64,000 nucleotides of DNA from Deroplatys truncata (taxonomy: Eukaryota; Arthropoda; Insecta; Mantodea; Mantidae), in assembly GCA_030765065.1 (NCBI GenBank), contig CM060977.1:158544052-158608051 (forward strand). Reading direction: 5' to 3'. This document shows positions 33,421 to 43,467 of this stretch, in pieces; within the stretch, counting starts at the first letter, position 1, and each line of letters starts with the position of its first letter. The notes beneath the pieces are model-generated. The model searched no databases and was not told the origin of the DNA. It saw only the letters and a list, made by a program, of their open reading frames with translations. The position numbers and the translations under genes are program-made.

Positions 33421-33442
33421 GGGGGGGGAAGGGGGAGGGGGG
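33421..33442 (+). other. G-rich tract with quadruplex-forming pattern
   Basis: Runs of 8, 5 and 6 G separated by AA and A follow a T-rich stretch on the sense strand of the intron, 430 bases before the CCG exon. Four G-tracts of three or more can be chosen with short loops. This is a pattern match only. Confidence 0.5.
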
Positions 33443-33871
33443 AGAATTGTCACTGTTTACTTTATTTTACACTACTGTTAATTTATCACAATCTTTTATA
33501 ACATGACACTTAATTCTAAATAAATACATATTTTAAAGTTAGAAAATAAAATAGGTTTCATTGTAGGCATTAATTAAAACATATCTTTGTGAATAAAACA
33601 TAATGCAACAAAATCTTAGCTTGAATAATGCTGCTTTAGTAATACTAAAAGTAAAGAATCACAATGTTTCCCTTGCCTTCCAGAAACATAATACATTTCA
33701 TGGAAAATAATGGCTTAACAAATATTTTGGACAGTTTTTATTTTTCCCCTCTTGTAAAATTTGTAATTTGTTACATAGACAGTATTGTTTCTGAAGCCAA
33801 TGTATAAAATTAGTAATTACCTTGTTGAAGTAATAAGGGCCAGAATAAAATTATTAACCATAATGTTGCAG

Positions 33872-34027
33872 TACAAATGCTGTGGGGCAGTGAGATTCGA
33901 GGACTGGAGATACAGTCGCTGGCTGAAGGAGAATCCTGAGGTGCACAACTTGGTGCCTGACTCATGTTGCAAGACTATCACCCCAGGTTGTGGAAAGCGT
34001 GATCATCCAAGTAATATACACTATAAT
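33872..34027 (+). CDS. Tetraspanin exon encoding the CCG and PxSCC motifs
   Basis: This 52-codon phase-0 exon lies between TAATGTTGCAG and AAT|GTGAGT. It carries the tetraspanin signature: YKCCGA at its start, then DWRYSRWLKENPEV, then VPDSCCKTITPGCGKRDH. Together with the Cys at the start of the next exon this gives the six conserved loop cysteines. The VPDSCCKT...GC...RDH.SNI spacing is that of CD151 and TSPAN11. Stem cysteines that pair in the loop (CCG, SCC, GCG, GC) are all intact and there is no stop, so the gene appears functional. Confidence 0.95.
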
Positions 34028-34104
34028 GTGAGTATTGGTCTGTATGCCAGAATTTTCACTTCCTTGTAGTATGTTTTCATGTCACATTGGCTGTGCGTTA
34101 AATG

Positions 34105-34235
34105 AAAAATTCTTATTTATGATGGTTATCATCATTATTCATCATGATCCAATGCCACAGCTGGATTTGAACCATGATCTTTGGCATTCCATGCATTGTG
34201 CTAACCAGCTTACCATGTCAACATGCTGGCACAAC
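34105..34235 (-). mobile_element. tRNA-derived SINE (family V, copy 1)
   Basis: On the minus strand it reads GACATGGTAAGCTGGTTAGC, then the B box ATGGTTCAAATCC and GTGGCATTGGATC. It matches the copy at 54837-54990 through the tRNA head and the GGCATTG junction. A short ATGATG-rich body follows. Confidence 0.65.
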
Positions 34236-34375
34236 ATTAAATTCCCTAACTGACTCATTTCCTGGTAAGCCATAAGGCATTCTCAAATTCATTTTAAGAT
34301 AACACACCCCATGGTGACTTACAATCTCTTAAGTACTTACCATTGTTTCATCACTGATAATGCCATATTCAAATA

Positions 34376-34933
34376 CAGGGAGAACCAAAAGACTACGAAC
34401 CGGCTGCGTGGTGTTTTTCCTGTCCGTATCCTTGGACTCGTTGCCATCTGCCGCTATCATAGAAAGGTGCGGATGAAACCATACAACATTTTTAAAACTA
34501 CTTTTAAAGGCATTACTTACCAACTTTATAAAAGTGTGTTTGAGGACAGAATTATTAGTAGAGATTTGTGGCCCCCACAGTCCGACGTAACCCCCTGCGA
34601 TTTCTATCTCTGGGGTAACTTAAAACAAAGTGTACAAGAGAAACCCACACACCCTAGAAGAATTAAAACAAAATATCCACCAGGAAATTGCCACCATTTC
34701 TCAACGTGAACTACGGCAAGTAATGGATAGTTTCCTAAAGAGGTGCCAAAAATGTATGGATGACGGTGGCCAGTTTCAGCATCTCCTTTCATAAAGTTGG
34801 TAAGTAAAGCCTTTAAAAGTGTTGTATGCTTTCATCCACACCTGTCTATGATAGCGGCAGATGGCAACGAGTGCCAAAGGCACGGACAGGAAAAACACTG
34901 CGCAGCCGGTTCGTAGTTTTTTAGCTCACCCTA
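34376..34933 (+). mobile_element. DUF4817-type deletion derivative
   Basis: The ends CAGGGAGAACCAAAAGACTA and (reversed) TAGGGTGAGCTAAAAAACTA extend as inverted repeats of about 160 bp. TA flanks both (34374-34375, 34934-34935). It is the same family as the outer element at 12071-14258. Between the repeats only the transposase C-terminus remains: FEDRIISRDLWPP, CDFYLWGNLKQSVQ and KRCQKCMDDGGQFQHLL. It inserted into the tetraspanin intron in sense orientation. Confidence 0.88.
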
Positions 34934-34935
34934 TA

Positions 34936-35337
34936 GCTTCATAAATGCGCAGCTTATACCACTCTGAAAGTGAATTATAGGATTTAAGTCTTATATTTAA
35001 TAATGTCTTGTTTCTTGCTACAATGCAACTGACTAGCTCTGCTGCTTCATCATCAGATACTCTGGTGCAGCCCACAGTACCTATCAACTTTAACACTGAA
35101 TTTAAGTTTGGGAATGTCAGTGCTTTTTTAAAACTGGATTTAAGGTTCAGTATTGTACTTCTAATGCAGCAGAAAAGCATAAGCTGTAACACTCTGCAAA
35201 AAGCATTATAGTTTTATACCTGTAGAAGTTTGAAGAACTGGTATACAAGGGAAAGATAACAGTTGCATTGTTATAGGGAGTGCAATTGCTAACTTCATAG
35301 TTCAAGCTCTACACTATAACAACTTCTAAAGTAACTT
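34936..35337. other. No gene recognised (intron)
   Basis: The open frames near 34926-35211 on both strands have no motif. Confidence 0.45.
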
Positions 35338-35632
35338 TTTTTTTTTTATTGTTCCATTTATACTCCACCTTTAACTGCAATGGTCATATCGGCAGCATTT
35401 TACCTTTGCAGCATATTGCCTATTGGCAGTAGTTGTTAACTTGTACACAGTTGTCATCGGATTTTTAGTTTTTCTTTGGATTTTATACATTAGTTCACAT
35501 TCACACTTGCAGACTCTGGGGAGGATAGGTAATAATCTTGGCTAGAGAAAAATCCCCCCACAGCTAGGACTCAAACTCCGGGACTCTTTGCACCGCAGGC
35601 AGGTGCTCTACTGGCTGAGCTACAAGGTCAGT
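35338..35632 (-). mobile_element. SINE family IV, copy 2, with a different tRNA head
   Basis: On the minus strand the head reads GTAGCTCAGCCAGTAGAGCA, then GCACC-TGCCTGC-GGTGC (a 5-bp anticodon-like stem), and a B box GAGTTTGAGTCC. This resembles Lys or Ala-type tRNAs. The body (TTATTACCTATCCTCCCCAG, AGTCTGCAAGTGTGAATGTG) matches copy 1 near the window start, whose head resembles Glu tRNA. Possible target duplication: AGTAACT and AGTAATT. Confidence 0.7.
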
Positions 35633-36540
35633 CCAGTAATTTTTTGGTTTGTAGTATAACATTATAACATCCTTTAAAGTAAAAATGAAACAAACTAATT
35701 GCAGCGCAGTACAAACATAATTCCGGTAGCAAAGACTTGCTCTGAAGAGTTTTTCTTTTGATACTTAGCAACTCTCCAATTTGTCCACAGTTCTAATAAA
35801 CATCTGAATATGTTTACTGTAATATGTTATGAGGTTTAAAATCATTTTGTGTAAAATTAATCATATATGGCACTCCCTGTTTTTTGTAGTACACACATAA
35901 ATGGAAGCGCAGGCTTTACCTTTTCTGGAATTCAATTACTCATTAACTACAAACTGAATCATTGGGGAAGGTGCTGATGTTTTTCAGAAAAGCTTGACTC
36001 TGGAAATCACTATCATTAGAATTACATATTTGCCAACTTTTATAGTTTGCCCATAAAATGCATGGGAGCAGAGACCTTTTTATGACTTTATGGCAAAGGA
36101 GGCATTTTTATGGGTTTGTGAACAGATCCAAAGTGTTACAGATTTTCACCATGGACATGACACAGCACTAAATTGCACTACGTTATAACTTAAGATTACA
36201 GACTGAATGTACTGTGCCAATTGGTATACAGTGCAATGAAGGCCAGAATCTGTGTGTGGCCTTCACTGGATGCAATAAAATGCCTAGCATTGGGATTTAA
36301 AACTTTATTGCAACACTAGTGATCTCTAATGATAACCAGCAGTAAATGGGTACAAACATTTAGTAATGGAAGATGTGAATTGTCAAGTTAACTCCTTCAT
36401 GTAAATTATCTTATTCCCATTCTATGGCTGCAGGATATTTTCCCCATTTTTGTAGCAGTTTTTGTTAATAGTTCATGTTATGAAGCATAAAATATGAACT
36501 AGAAGTCTGTATATAGCAATGGTGGTGTTCTTTGGTTTAA
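35633..36540. other. No gene recognised (intron)
   Basis: About 0.9 kb of AT-rich intron without assignable features. Confidence 0.5.
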
Positions 36541-37341
36541 TACAAGGGTATTTGTTTTTCAAGGTCCAATCGGTCGCAAAACCAAAACCACAGTGAAAAT
36601 CAGTTGAAGCTTTGTGCAGATGTGTTGCGCAGTGTCTCTAGCTTGCCTGTTGATCCCGCCATGTCACACTTGTCAGTTCTGAGTGCACAGTGCACATGTA
36701 AACATGCCTAAAACAAAAGTATCCCGCCAAATGTGAAGTGCATGCTGTAATTCGATTTCTTTATGCGGAGGAGTGCAATGCAGCTCAAATTCATCATCAA
36801 ATGAGTAACGTGAAACTTTCATGAGTGACAGCAAAATGCGGCAATGGTGCAGGGACTTTGAAGTAGGACGTACAGATGTTCATGATGCAGGCAGTCAGGG
36901 AAGGAAGTGGGTGTCAGCCAATGATCTTGTTCAGCGAGTGGATCAGGTTATTGGAGAAAATCGTCGGTTCAGAATTTCTGTGTTGAGCGATTCATTTCCC
37001 AAAAATTCAAGGTCAGCTCTTTATAACATCGTAACTGAGATCCTTCAGTACTGCAAACTGCGTGCGAGATTGGTTCCCAAGATGCCGTCCGACCATCACA
37101 AAACACACGGAATGGACAGCGCCTTTACGTTTCTCCAGTGCTACCATGATGGAGAAGATTTTTTTAACAAAATTATTACAGGGGATGAAACGTGGGTCTA
37201 TTTACAAAATGAAGAAACAAAAGAGCAATCCAAACAGTGGGTGCATTCTCATTTCCTGAGTAAACCAAAGAAGTTCCAGCAAACCTCTTCCATCAGAAAG
37301 TCTATGGCTACCGTGTTCTAAGGAGTTCTCTTGATGGAATT

Positions 37342-38391
37342 TGAAGTAGTTATTAGCCTCGTAATTTTTTGTTGCCAACTTTGAAGAAATGTTGTTTAGC
37401 TGGATGCTGGATGTGAGAAGCCCCACGTATGTGCGTCACTTTGAGATTGTATTTATCCTACGTAATATTATTACGTATATTTGAAAAAAAAAAAAAAAAA
37501 AGTGTGCTGTTATGTAATTATTTAGCTCCACGTTTGGGACGCCACTTTGAGAAAGTAGTTTTCTCAATCTGAAGTTTGTAACAGTATTTGCCCCACATAA
37601 TGAAGATACACTTTGAAGATGGTTGATGCTTGGGACGCCAAACTTTGTAGTAGTGAAGATGATGTTTGTTTTACGTAATATTATTTAAATCTACCTTGGC
37701 TGCTTCAGTCGAAGTATAGAAACATAAGGTCTTTTACAGGTCGTGATATGACAAAAAATTAAAGACGTCACAGATTTTACTTTTAAATTTCACTTCTTTT
37801 TATTTCTTTATACTTGCACATTTATAAAACACACCACTTTATAAAAGAAAAGTGCGAGAAAAAGCTTTATACATTCTTAATGTATTTACTAGCGGAGAAC
37901 ACAATTTTTGCCATCTGTACACTATCACATCATGTCCGCGACTGACTAATTCCAACGGTAAAAACCTTAAAGCTTCGGTAATGCCAGTTTCTTATTGGCT
38001 AAATCTAGTCCAATAGAATTTAAGCATTTAAACTAAAACTTTTCTTTACTGTTGATTGGCTAATTCCAAACTGTAAGCAAAATTACATCATTACCGATCT
38101 TTTCATGACCAGTACTTCTCAAAATTCCAGACACATTATTGTCACAACATTACATTACCTCATTATTAACAACCTAAAACATATTATTCTCACAGTTTTT
38201 GCGCTATTAGAGTATGTAAACATTTATATCACATTAATAAATACACTTACAGTAAAAAATAAGTATTTGTAATGACTTACATACAATTTAAATAATAATT
38301 ATATACATATTGTTTTCAAGGTGGGCTGTTATTGAATTTAATTATAATAAAAATACAATTAATATTATTTAGGCATTAAAATACTGCCTCA
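37342..38391 (-). mobile_element. Solo LTR (LTR-3), antisense in the intron
   Basis: Read on minus it starts TGAGGCAGTATTTTAATG and ends CTTCA. The 4-bp target duplication AATT lies at 37338-37341 and 38392-38395. It is 1050 bp and belongs to the same subfamily as LTR-1 and LTR-2. Its 3' end holds several CTTCAA or CTCAAAGT-type blocks, each followed by a PBS-like string. The best is GTGGCGTCCCAAACGTGGAG, near 37527-37546. An A18 run (T on minus) lies inside. Confidence 0.9.
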
Positions 38392-38643
38392 AATTCATGG
38401 GACATGGCACATCCATCACTGGAGTCTCATACAGCATGACTCTCACACGTGTATAAAGGGCAATTTAGAACAAATGAAGAGGAATGTTGTCATCAGGCAT
38501 TTCCTTCATGGCAATGCTCGGCCACACACTGCAGCTGCAACACAGAGGCTACTCCAGTGTTTTTAATGGAATGCATTTGATCACCCACTATACAGCCCGG
38601 ACTTAGCTCCATCTGATTTTCATCTCTTTCCTCAGATGAAACG

Positions 38644-39660
38644 TGATGCAGTAATTTGTATCACAAATTACTTAAATGTAAATAATGATTGTAATATGAA
38701 TATGCATTTTTATGTGACATTGATTTGAGATGTTTATTGATTGTACTTATTGTTGAAAAGAAGTTTATACCGCCTTACTGAAACTGACAATAATAGCGTG
38801 CAATAATGCAGCGAGGGGGTGAGCTGTTTATCATTATTGGAAACGAGGAAGTTACGTAATGTTGGCGCGTTTAGAATATTCTGGAACGTTTCCCTAGAGC
38901 ATATGTATTCATAATTTTCATTGGATATAAAAATAGACGCTAATGTTGGCGCATTTTATTAGCCAATTGCAGCTCAGTTATAATCTTTAGGCATATCTGG
39001 GTGAAGGAGTATAAAAAGAGTAGGTTAGAGGTAGACCCGTCAGTTCATCAAAAATTCTTTGTACACTACACGTCGCATTCCCGTCAGTTCGTCGAAAGTA
39101 TTTGTACGGCACACTTCGGATATCAATTTGCAGGTTACGCGTAACAGAATTATGAAATCTCAAGTGTTATAAAGTTAATTATACAAAAAGTTGAAGTACG
39201 CGAATTAAGAATTATCAGTAATGAAGTTATTATAACAGTTTCAGTTTGGCAAGTGTCAAGATCAATATGTAAATGTGATAGTGACTGTGTTTCGACAATA
39301 AAAGTGTATAATAAATTTCTTCATCAGTGTTATCTTTGGATAAAAGATTCCTTTCCGTTTACACAACCTGTATAAAGAGAAGTGCTCGACCCAAGAAAAG
39401 ATAATAGCTAGCCGGAGGACAGTAAACAAAAAAATTAAATCAAATAACAGTCGCATTCTTTCAAACAAACACTAATACTACCGCAAATTGCTAACACCAG
39501 ATGGAGTTAACAAACCTAACAAATGAATCACGTCACAAGATGGCTTCAACGCGTGAAGTAAACACAAATACATACACATTATAAGAAATACACTCGCAAA
39601 TTGGCTCCCAAACGTGGGGCTACAATAATGTTAAATAAATACAACATTAAAACACTCGCA
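38644..39660 (+). mobile_element. Solo LTR (LTR-4), sense in the intron
   Basis: It starts TGATGCAGTAATTTG and ends ACACTCGCA, with a 4-bp target duplication AACG (38640-38643, 39661-39664), in 1017 bp. It contains a TATA-like GTATAAAAAGAG at about 39009 and AATAAA signals near 39297, so it could have driven and ended transcription in the direction of the tetraspanin gene. The string TTGGCTCCCAAACGTGGGGC (39601-39620) lies 40 bp inside its 3' end. It is closely similar to LTR-5. Confidence 0.92.
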
Positions 39661-40237
39661 AACGGTGGCTAGAGGATAGCATTTTGGCAGCTGCAGACCA
39701 GCATAGAGAAGTGGCTAAAGCATAGGTGGCTGCCTTCTATGACGAAAGGATTGAAAAGTTGATACCACACTATGAAAAATGTATGTTTATGTTGGAGCGG
39801 TGACTATGTAGAGAAGTAGCATGTAGGGGTAGCTAAATGCTGCAAATAAAACATTTTTGATTTTCATTGTGGTTTTGGTTTCGCGACCGATCAGACCTTG
39901 ACCAAAAAAGCCCTCGTATTTATGTGTGTGACAGAAAGAAGCAGTGCTACCAGTTCTTCAAGGATTCTCATAAAACGGAATTCCCATTTATTTTACATGG
40001 AAGAATGGTACATTTACTGCACTGAATATCTTTTTGCATTCTAAATTTGATGTCATCTCAAAATTATTGCAGGTTTCAAATTCAGGAAGTTGGCAAGTAT
40101 GTAATTAGATGAGAAAGGCTCATAATTAGGTATAGGTGTGTTTAATGGTTGTTCTACATAGAACCTTCTAATTATTAATTGCCTGATTTTTTTCCCACAA
40201 GAATTGTCTCTTAAGCTTCTCACTGTCATTGTTACAG

Positions 40238-40381
40238 GGCTGCATGTATAAACTGGCAGAAGAGATCAAGGCACATCTCATTGTGTTGGGGGCTGTTGGA
40301 CTTGGTATTTGTGTGTTGCAAATCTTCGGCATGATCTTCTCCTGCTGCTTATACATCAAACTGAAGGACATTATGGACTGA
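40238..40381 (+). CDS. Tetraspanin last exon: TM4 and C-terminus
   Basis: The exon follows ACTGTCATTGTTACAG and encodes 47 residues and a TGA stop. GCMYKLAEEI supplies the final loop cysteine. LIVLGAVGLGICVLQIFGMI is most of the fourth membrane segment. The juxtamembrane FSCCLYIKLKDIMD has two cysteines next to the membrane that are usually palmitoylated in tetraspanins. The ending matches CD151-type proteins in length. The three visible exons give 157 residues, somewhat over half of a typical 250-residue tetraspanin. Confidence 0.95.
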   Translation, partial: GCMYKLAEEIKAHLIVLGAVGLGICVLQIFGMIFSCCLYIKLKDIMD

Positions 40382-40540
40382 AGTACCTGTGTGTTAATAA
40401 TGAAGCTTTAATTTATTGAGTTTACTGCCAGCACTATATAGTGACATTAATGGCATCCATGGACTCTACTGGAGCAGTGTAATACATTAATCTTTAAATC
40501 AGAAAAATAATGTACAGACTAATCAAACAGAGAAACAGAG

Positions 40541-40546
40541 AATAAA
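40541..40546 (+). promoter_or_regulatory. Candidate polyadenylation signal AATAAA
   Basis: The first clear AATAAA is 160 bases after the tetraspanin stop codon. In AT-rich DNA this is weak evidence, and the real 3' UTR may be longer. Confidence 0.4.
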
Positions 40547-41690
40547 TTGGTATTTTACTAAAACAGATGTGAATAGCAATTTTAACCTATTGAAAGGAAG
40601 TCAAACAGAATATCTGCATTAACTCATCAACAGTCTGTAAATTCATGGTCATATAAAAGCGCATACAGAGCTTTTGCTACATTGTCGGGGCACAGATTGT
40701 ACGTATGCATGCTACGTGCACAGTCTATTACACTGAGGTGTTTTCTGTTCTAAATCTCCCACATTACCTCATGAGTGACAGTAACATGCACTATAATGAG
40801 TATTAACCTTGTTATAAGCGGTGTTCATCTGCACTGAGGCATTCCTAGCATCTTCGGATGAAACTTCCATTCATATGACACATACGTTCTTCTTGTGTAA
40901 TTCTTATACTGCCCTTAAGTTTGTCTATGGTGTGGGGGCTGTTCCTATAAACTTTATTTTTAAGGGTTTGGATGATGCGCCAATTTTGTCAATTTTTTCC
41001 TCCATCAGAACATTTTTTTTTTTTTTTTTTCGCTTCTTAGGTTTAACGTTTAGTGAACCCATTATCCTAAGCTAATTAACCAGACATCTAGCAGTTTCTT
41101 TACCTGGAACTTGAATTCCAGGAAATTTCTCTTGAAATGTCTACACGATTCAATTTTTACATATGTATCGTACATAAAAACTCATTGTTCAAGTCTGAAT
41201 TTGTCGATAGGCATTTCAGCAGACTAATAAGACAAGAACACACTTAAACAACTCATACACAACACAAATGTCTTGAATAAACTTTCACCTTTGAGATGCA
41301 CAATGCACAAACTCTAGAACATACAGCATGAACAGAAGGTAGCAACCGATGCAGTACAAGTATAAGAGCTGATAAACTTAGCCTTGTGCGAGTCATTCAC
41401 CACTAGTGTGCAGTCAAAAAATACTAAGGTAACTGCAGTGCAGGTGGAGCATACATACCCGTGATTTGTGGCCGTACCATACAGCAACTGCTCTGTATAA
41501 ATGCTAACATAATTTGAGTTACTAGCCACATAGGCTAGAGATACTGAAGATAGTATAAACAACCAATTATTAATTCAAGATATTTACTGTATGCTAAAGA
41601 AATTAATGCTCTGCATAAAATGAATATTATAAAGAGTCATTGAACCATTGGAATAAACATTATATAAGTTTAACTTACTGTAGCCTAAAT
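40547..41690. other. No gene recognised downstream of the tetraspanin
   Basis: It may include 3' UTR. The open frames 40821-41075 and 41314-41562 show no domain; a T20 run lies near 41010. Confidence 0.45.
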
Positions 41691-41696
41691 TTTTAC

Positions 41697-42430
41697 TTTA
41701 TCTACTACTTAGAGCAAATATTACATTCCACCTAAATATCTGATACCGAGATTTCACTAGATATACACGCTTTGAGGCTCTCTGAATCCACAAAAAAGCA
41801 CTTTTAAAAAAAGTTCTGTGTGTGTAAATGGCATAATTCAAAAACGAAAATTTAGTTAAACACCAAATTTAGCATTTAAATTCACTGTCTTCTAAGGATG
41901 CAACACAAAAATTTTCAAGAAAATTCCCCCACCCTAAACTACCATTTACATGGAAAAATCTTCATTATTTTTTGTTTTATCAAAAACAGTTAATAATTTT
42001 GATTAAATACCATACATTTAAGATATTTGTATGACAAAATGTATATATTGAATTTTCTGGGAATAGTTTGTAAAGTTCTCTTCATTCTGAATGACTTTTG
42101 TATAACTGCTAAATCCAAGAGATAGACAAAATCTTACTACACAAAAATGTGGATCACATTGAAGGACAAAAATCGAAATGTATAATTCTGTAATCAAGAT
42201 TTAACTGCATTAAAATAAGAAACAGACAGAAGAATAAGCTTTTGTATGAAGAGTTTGTACAAGAGAGTGAAGAAAGTCATGTGAATTCAACAAATCAGAT
42301 TTTTACATAAAATGAAAAAGACTAATACTTGTTGCTGTAATGTAGAGTAATTCTATTTTGCCTTGTACAATGTGTAATGAAACTGATTCTGCAGATGTTT
42401 ATATAAATGCTAGTGGGTAGAGAAAGTCCC
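41697..42430 (-). repeat. REP repeat, copy 9, minus orientation, with an extra 5' scrap
   Basis: It runs from CTACTACTTAGAGCAAATAT to GAAAGTCATGTGAATTCAAC and AAATCAGATTTTT at 42300. After it, 42340-42430 repeats the 5' part of REP a second time, ending GTGGGTAGAGAAAGTC. Confidence 0.75.
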
Positions 42431-42683
42431 CCCTCCCTTTGCAACAGATCATTACCATGACTTCTTAATTTATTCCTCTGTGCTTGCAATACTATTTAAC
42501 AGTTTGCATATGTTGTACTTAACTAAACAATTATTGCTTAATTTGAAATCATTTATAGATATAAATTGCATGAATAATATTACATGCATAGATGAATAGT
42601 TTTAATGGGTACTGTAGTATATAAGATAGGCCTACAAATTTGTAATGGGCAGAGAAAGTTATGCAAATTGTACCACTACTGAA
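42431..42683. other. No gene recognised
   Basis: Short AT-rich spacer. A small AGAGAAAGT-containing scrap lies near 42650. Confidence 0.4.
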
Positions 42684-42697
42684 TATGCAAGAGCTTT

Positions 42698-43135
42698 AAT
42701 TTGGATAAATTATTGAGTTGATTTGTGACATTGCATCACTTACTATATTTTGAAATGGAAATCATGTTTCTGAAACTAATTGCCCCATCATCAGTTCCTG
42801 GTCGACTGCCAACATCATCTCCCATTGTGGCTGGATAAACCTCTGCGTGTGATGTTGCTTGGCGGGATTTCAAAATTGAAAACACTGTTTCTGTTCTTCC
42901 AAATGTAAATGTTTTTCCAAACTGTAAGTTCTGCTTGTCCTGAAATGTTTTTTAGTATTTTTGGATTTCTGTTTTTGGTGTGTTGGTCTCTCCAAAAGTG
43001 CCAAAAAAAACATGTTTTCCATTTCAAAATATAGTAAGTAATGTAGGGTCATAAATCAACTCAATAATTTATCTAATTATTAGTGCACATTCACTGTCAC
43101 AAAGTCCACCATACTTAATATTAACTATAAGTTAA
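42698..43135 (-). mobile_element. Penelope-like insertion with inverted tail
   Basis: The flanking target duplication ATGCAAGAGCTTYA lies at 42684-42697 and 43136-43149. On minus, a frame (42815-43027) reads WKNIYIWKNRNSVFNFEIPP, like WEKIHIVKHRNHLMNFELPP in the element at 46050-46521. It is followed by the tail motif GAACTGATGATGGG...CAGAAAC, a form common at the 3' ends of Penelope-like elements. The last 75 bp of the tail recur inverted at 43005-43082. Family assignment rests on the tail motif and the short protein similarity between the two copies. Confidence 0.55.
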
Positions 43136-43149
43136 ATGCAAGAGCTTCA

Positions 43150-43465
43150 TTAAATAGGAGGATGATCAGAAGAATAGGTGTATTCCTCGCGAACTGTACC
43201 ATGAAGAACATATACAGATTTATGGGGATTGGAAGTAATTCTTGACTACACAATTATTGAAAACCACATATTAGCATGCAAAGTTTCAACCCATAGAGAG
43301 GAATATGGTGGCGATATGTTAAACTATGCCACACTTTCTCCTCTCCTGGAGCAGTGGCTAAGTGTTTATTTTGAAATGAAAACATTGTAATGCATTCTTT
43401 AAAGCAATTTCATATATATCATCATTGCTGCCATTGCCAAATAATGTATTATCATATGAGCAATA
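43150..43465. other. No gene recognised
   Basis: Nothing assignable. Confidence 0.4.
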
Positions 43466-43467
43466 TA

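Larger units (their letters stand above)
30258..33871 (+). other. Tetraspanin intron (3.6 kb)
   Basis: GT-AG intron in phase 0. It contains SINE family B copy 3, an LSM6 retropseudogene, an unassigned block at 32090-32830 and a G-rich tract at 33421-33442. The open frames at 30384-30736 lie in the intron and lack any domain. Confidence 0.85.
36704..39800 (+). pseudogene. mariner transposase B (DD34D), interrupted
   Basis: The N-terminus reads KCEVHAVIRFLYAEECNAAQ, then MSDSKMRQWCRDFEVGRTDV (36821-37321) and LVQRVDQVIGENRRF. D1 is in TGDETWV. LTR-3 breaks the chain after SMATVF and it resumes at 38396. The D2 site reads HGNARPHTA, where Gly replaces Asp. D3 is in LYSPDLAPSD, 34 residues later. 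LTR-4 splits the tail, which ends AAFYDERIEKLIPHYEKC at about 39775. It is inactive because of the lost D2, the stops and the two insertions. Confidence 0.9.
36543..39916 (+). mobile_element. mariner transposon B, split by two solo LTRs
   Basis: The left end CAAGGGTATTTG and the right end (reversed) CGAGGGCTTTTTTG match on into CAAGGTCNRATCGGTCGCRA and AACCAAAACCACARTGAAAA. TA flanks both (36541-36542, 39917-39918). Removing LTR-3 and LTR-4 with one copy of each target duplication leaves 1299 bp, the normal mariner length. This confirms the reconstruction of the limits. Confidence 0.92.
34028..40237 (+). other. Tetraspanin intron (6.2 kb), transposon-rich
   Basis: GT-AG, phase 0. It holds a SINE, a DUF4817-type derivative, a second SINE, and a mariner split by two solo LTRs. 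Transposons make up well over half of it. Confidence 0.85.

Noticed and set aside
40981..41075. Small membrane protein frame at 40821-41075
   Set aside because: Its hydrophobic part is a translated T20 run; there is no start context or homology.
42770..42812. Hammerhead ribozyme in the Penelope-like tails (CTGATGA followed by GAAAC, also near 46435)
   Set aside because: The two core strings are present and a weak stem II can be drawn, but I could not find matching stems I and III with a cleavage site; the second copy has a mismatch at the base of stem II.
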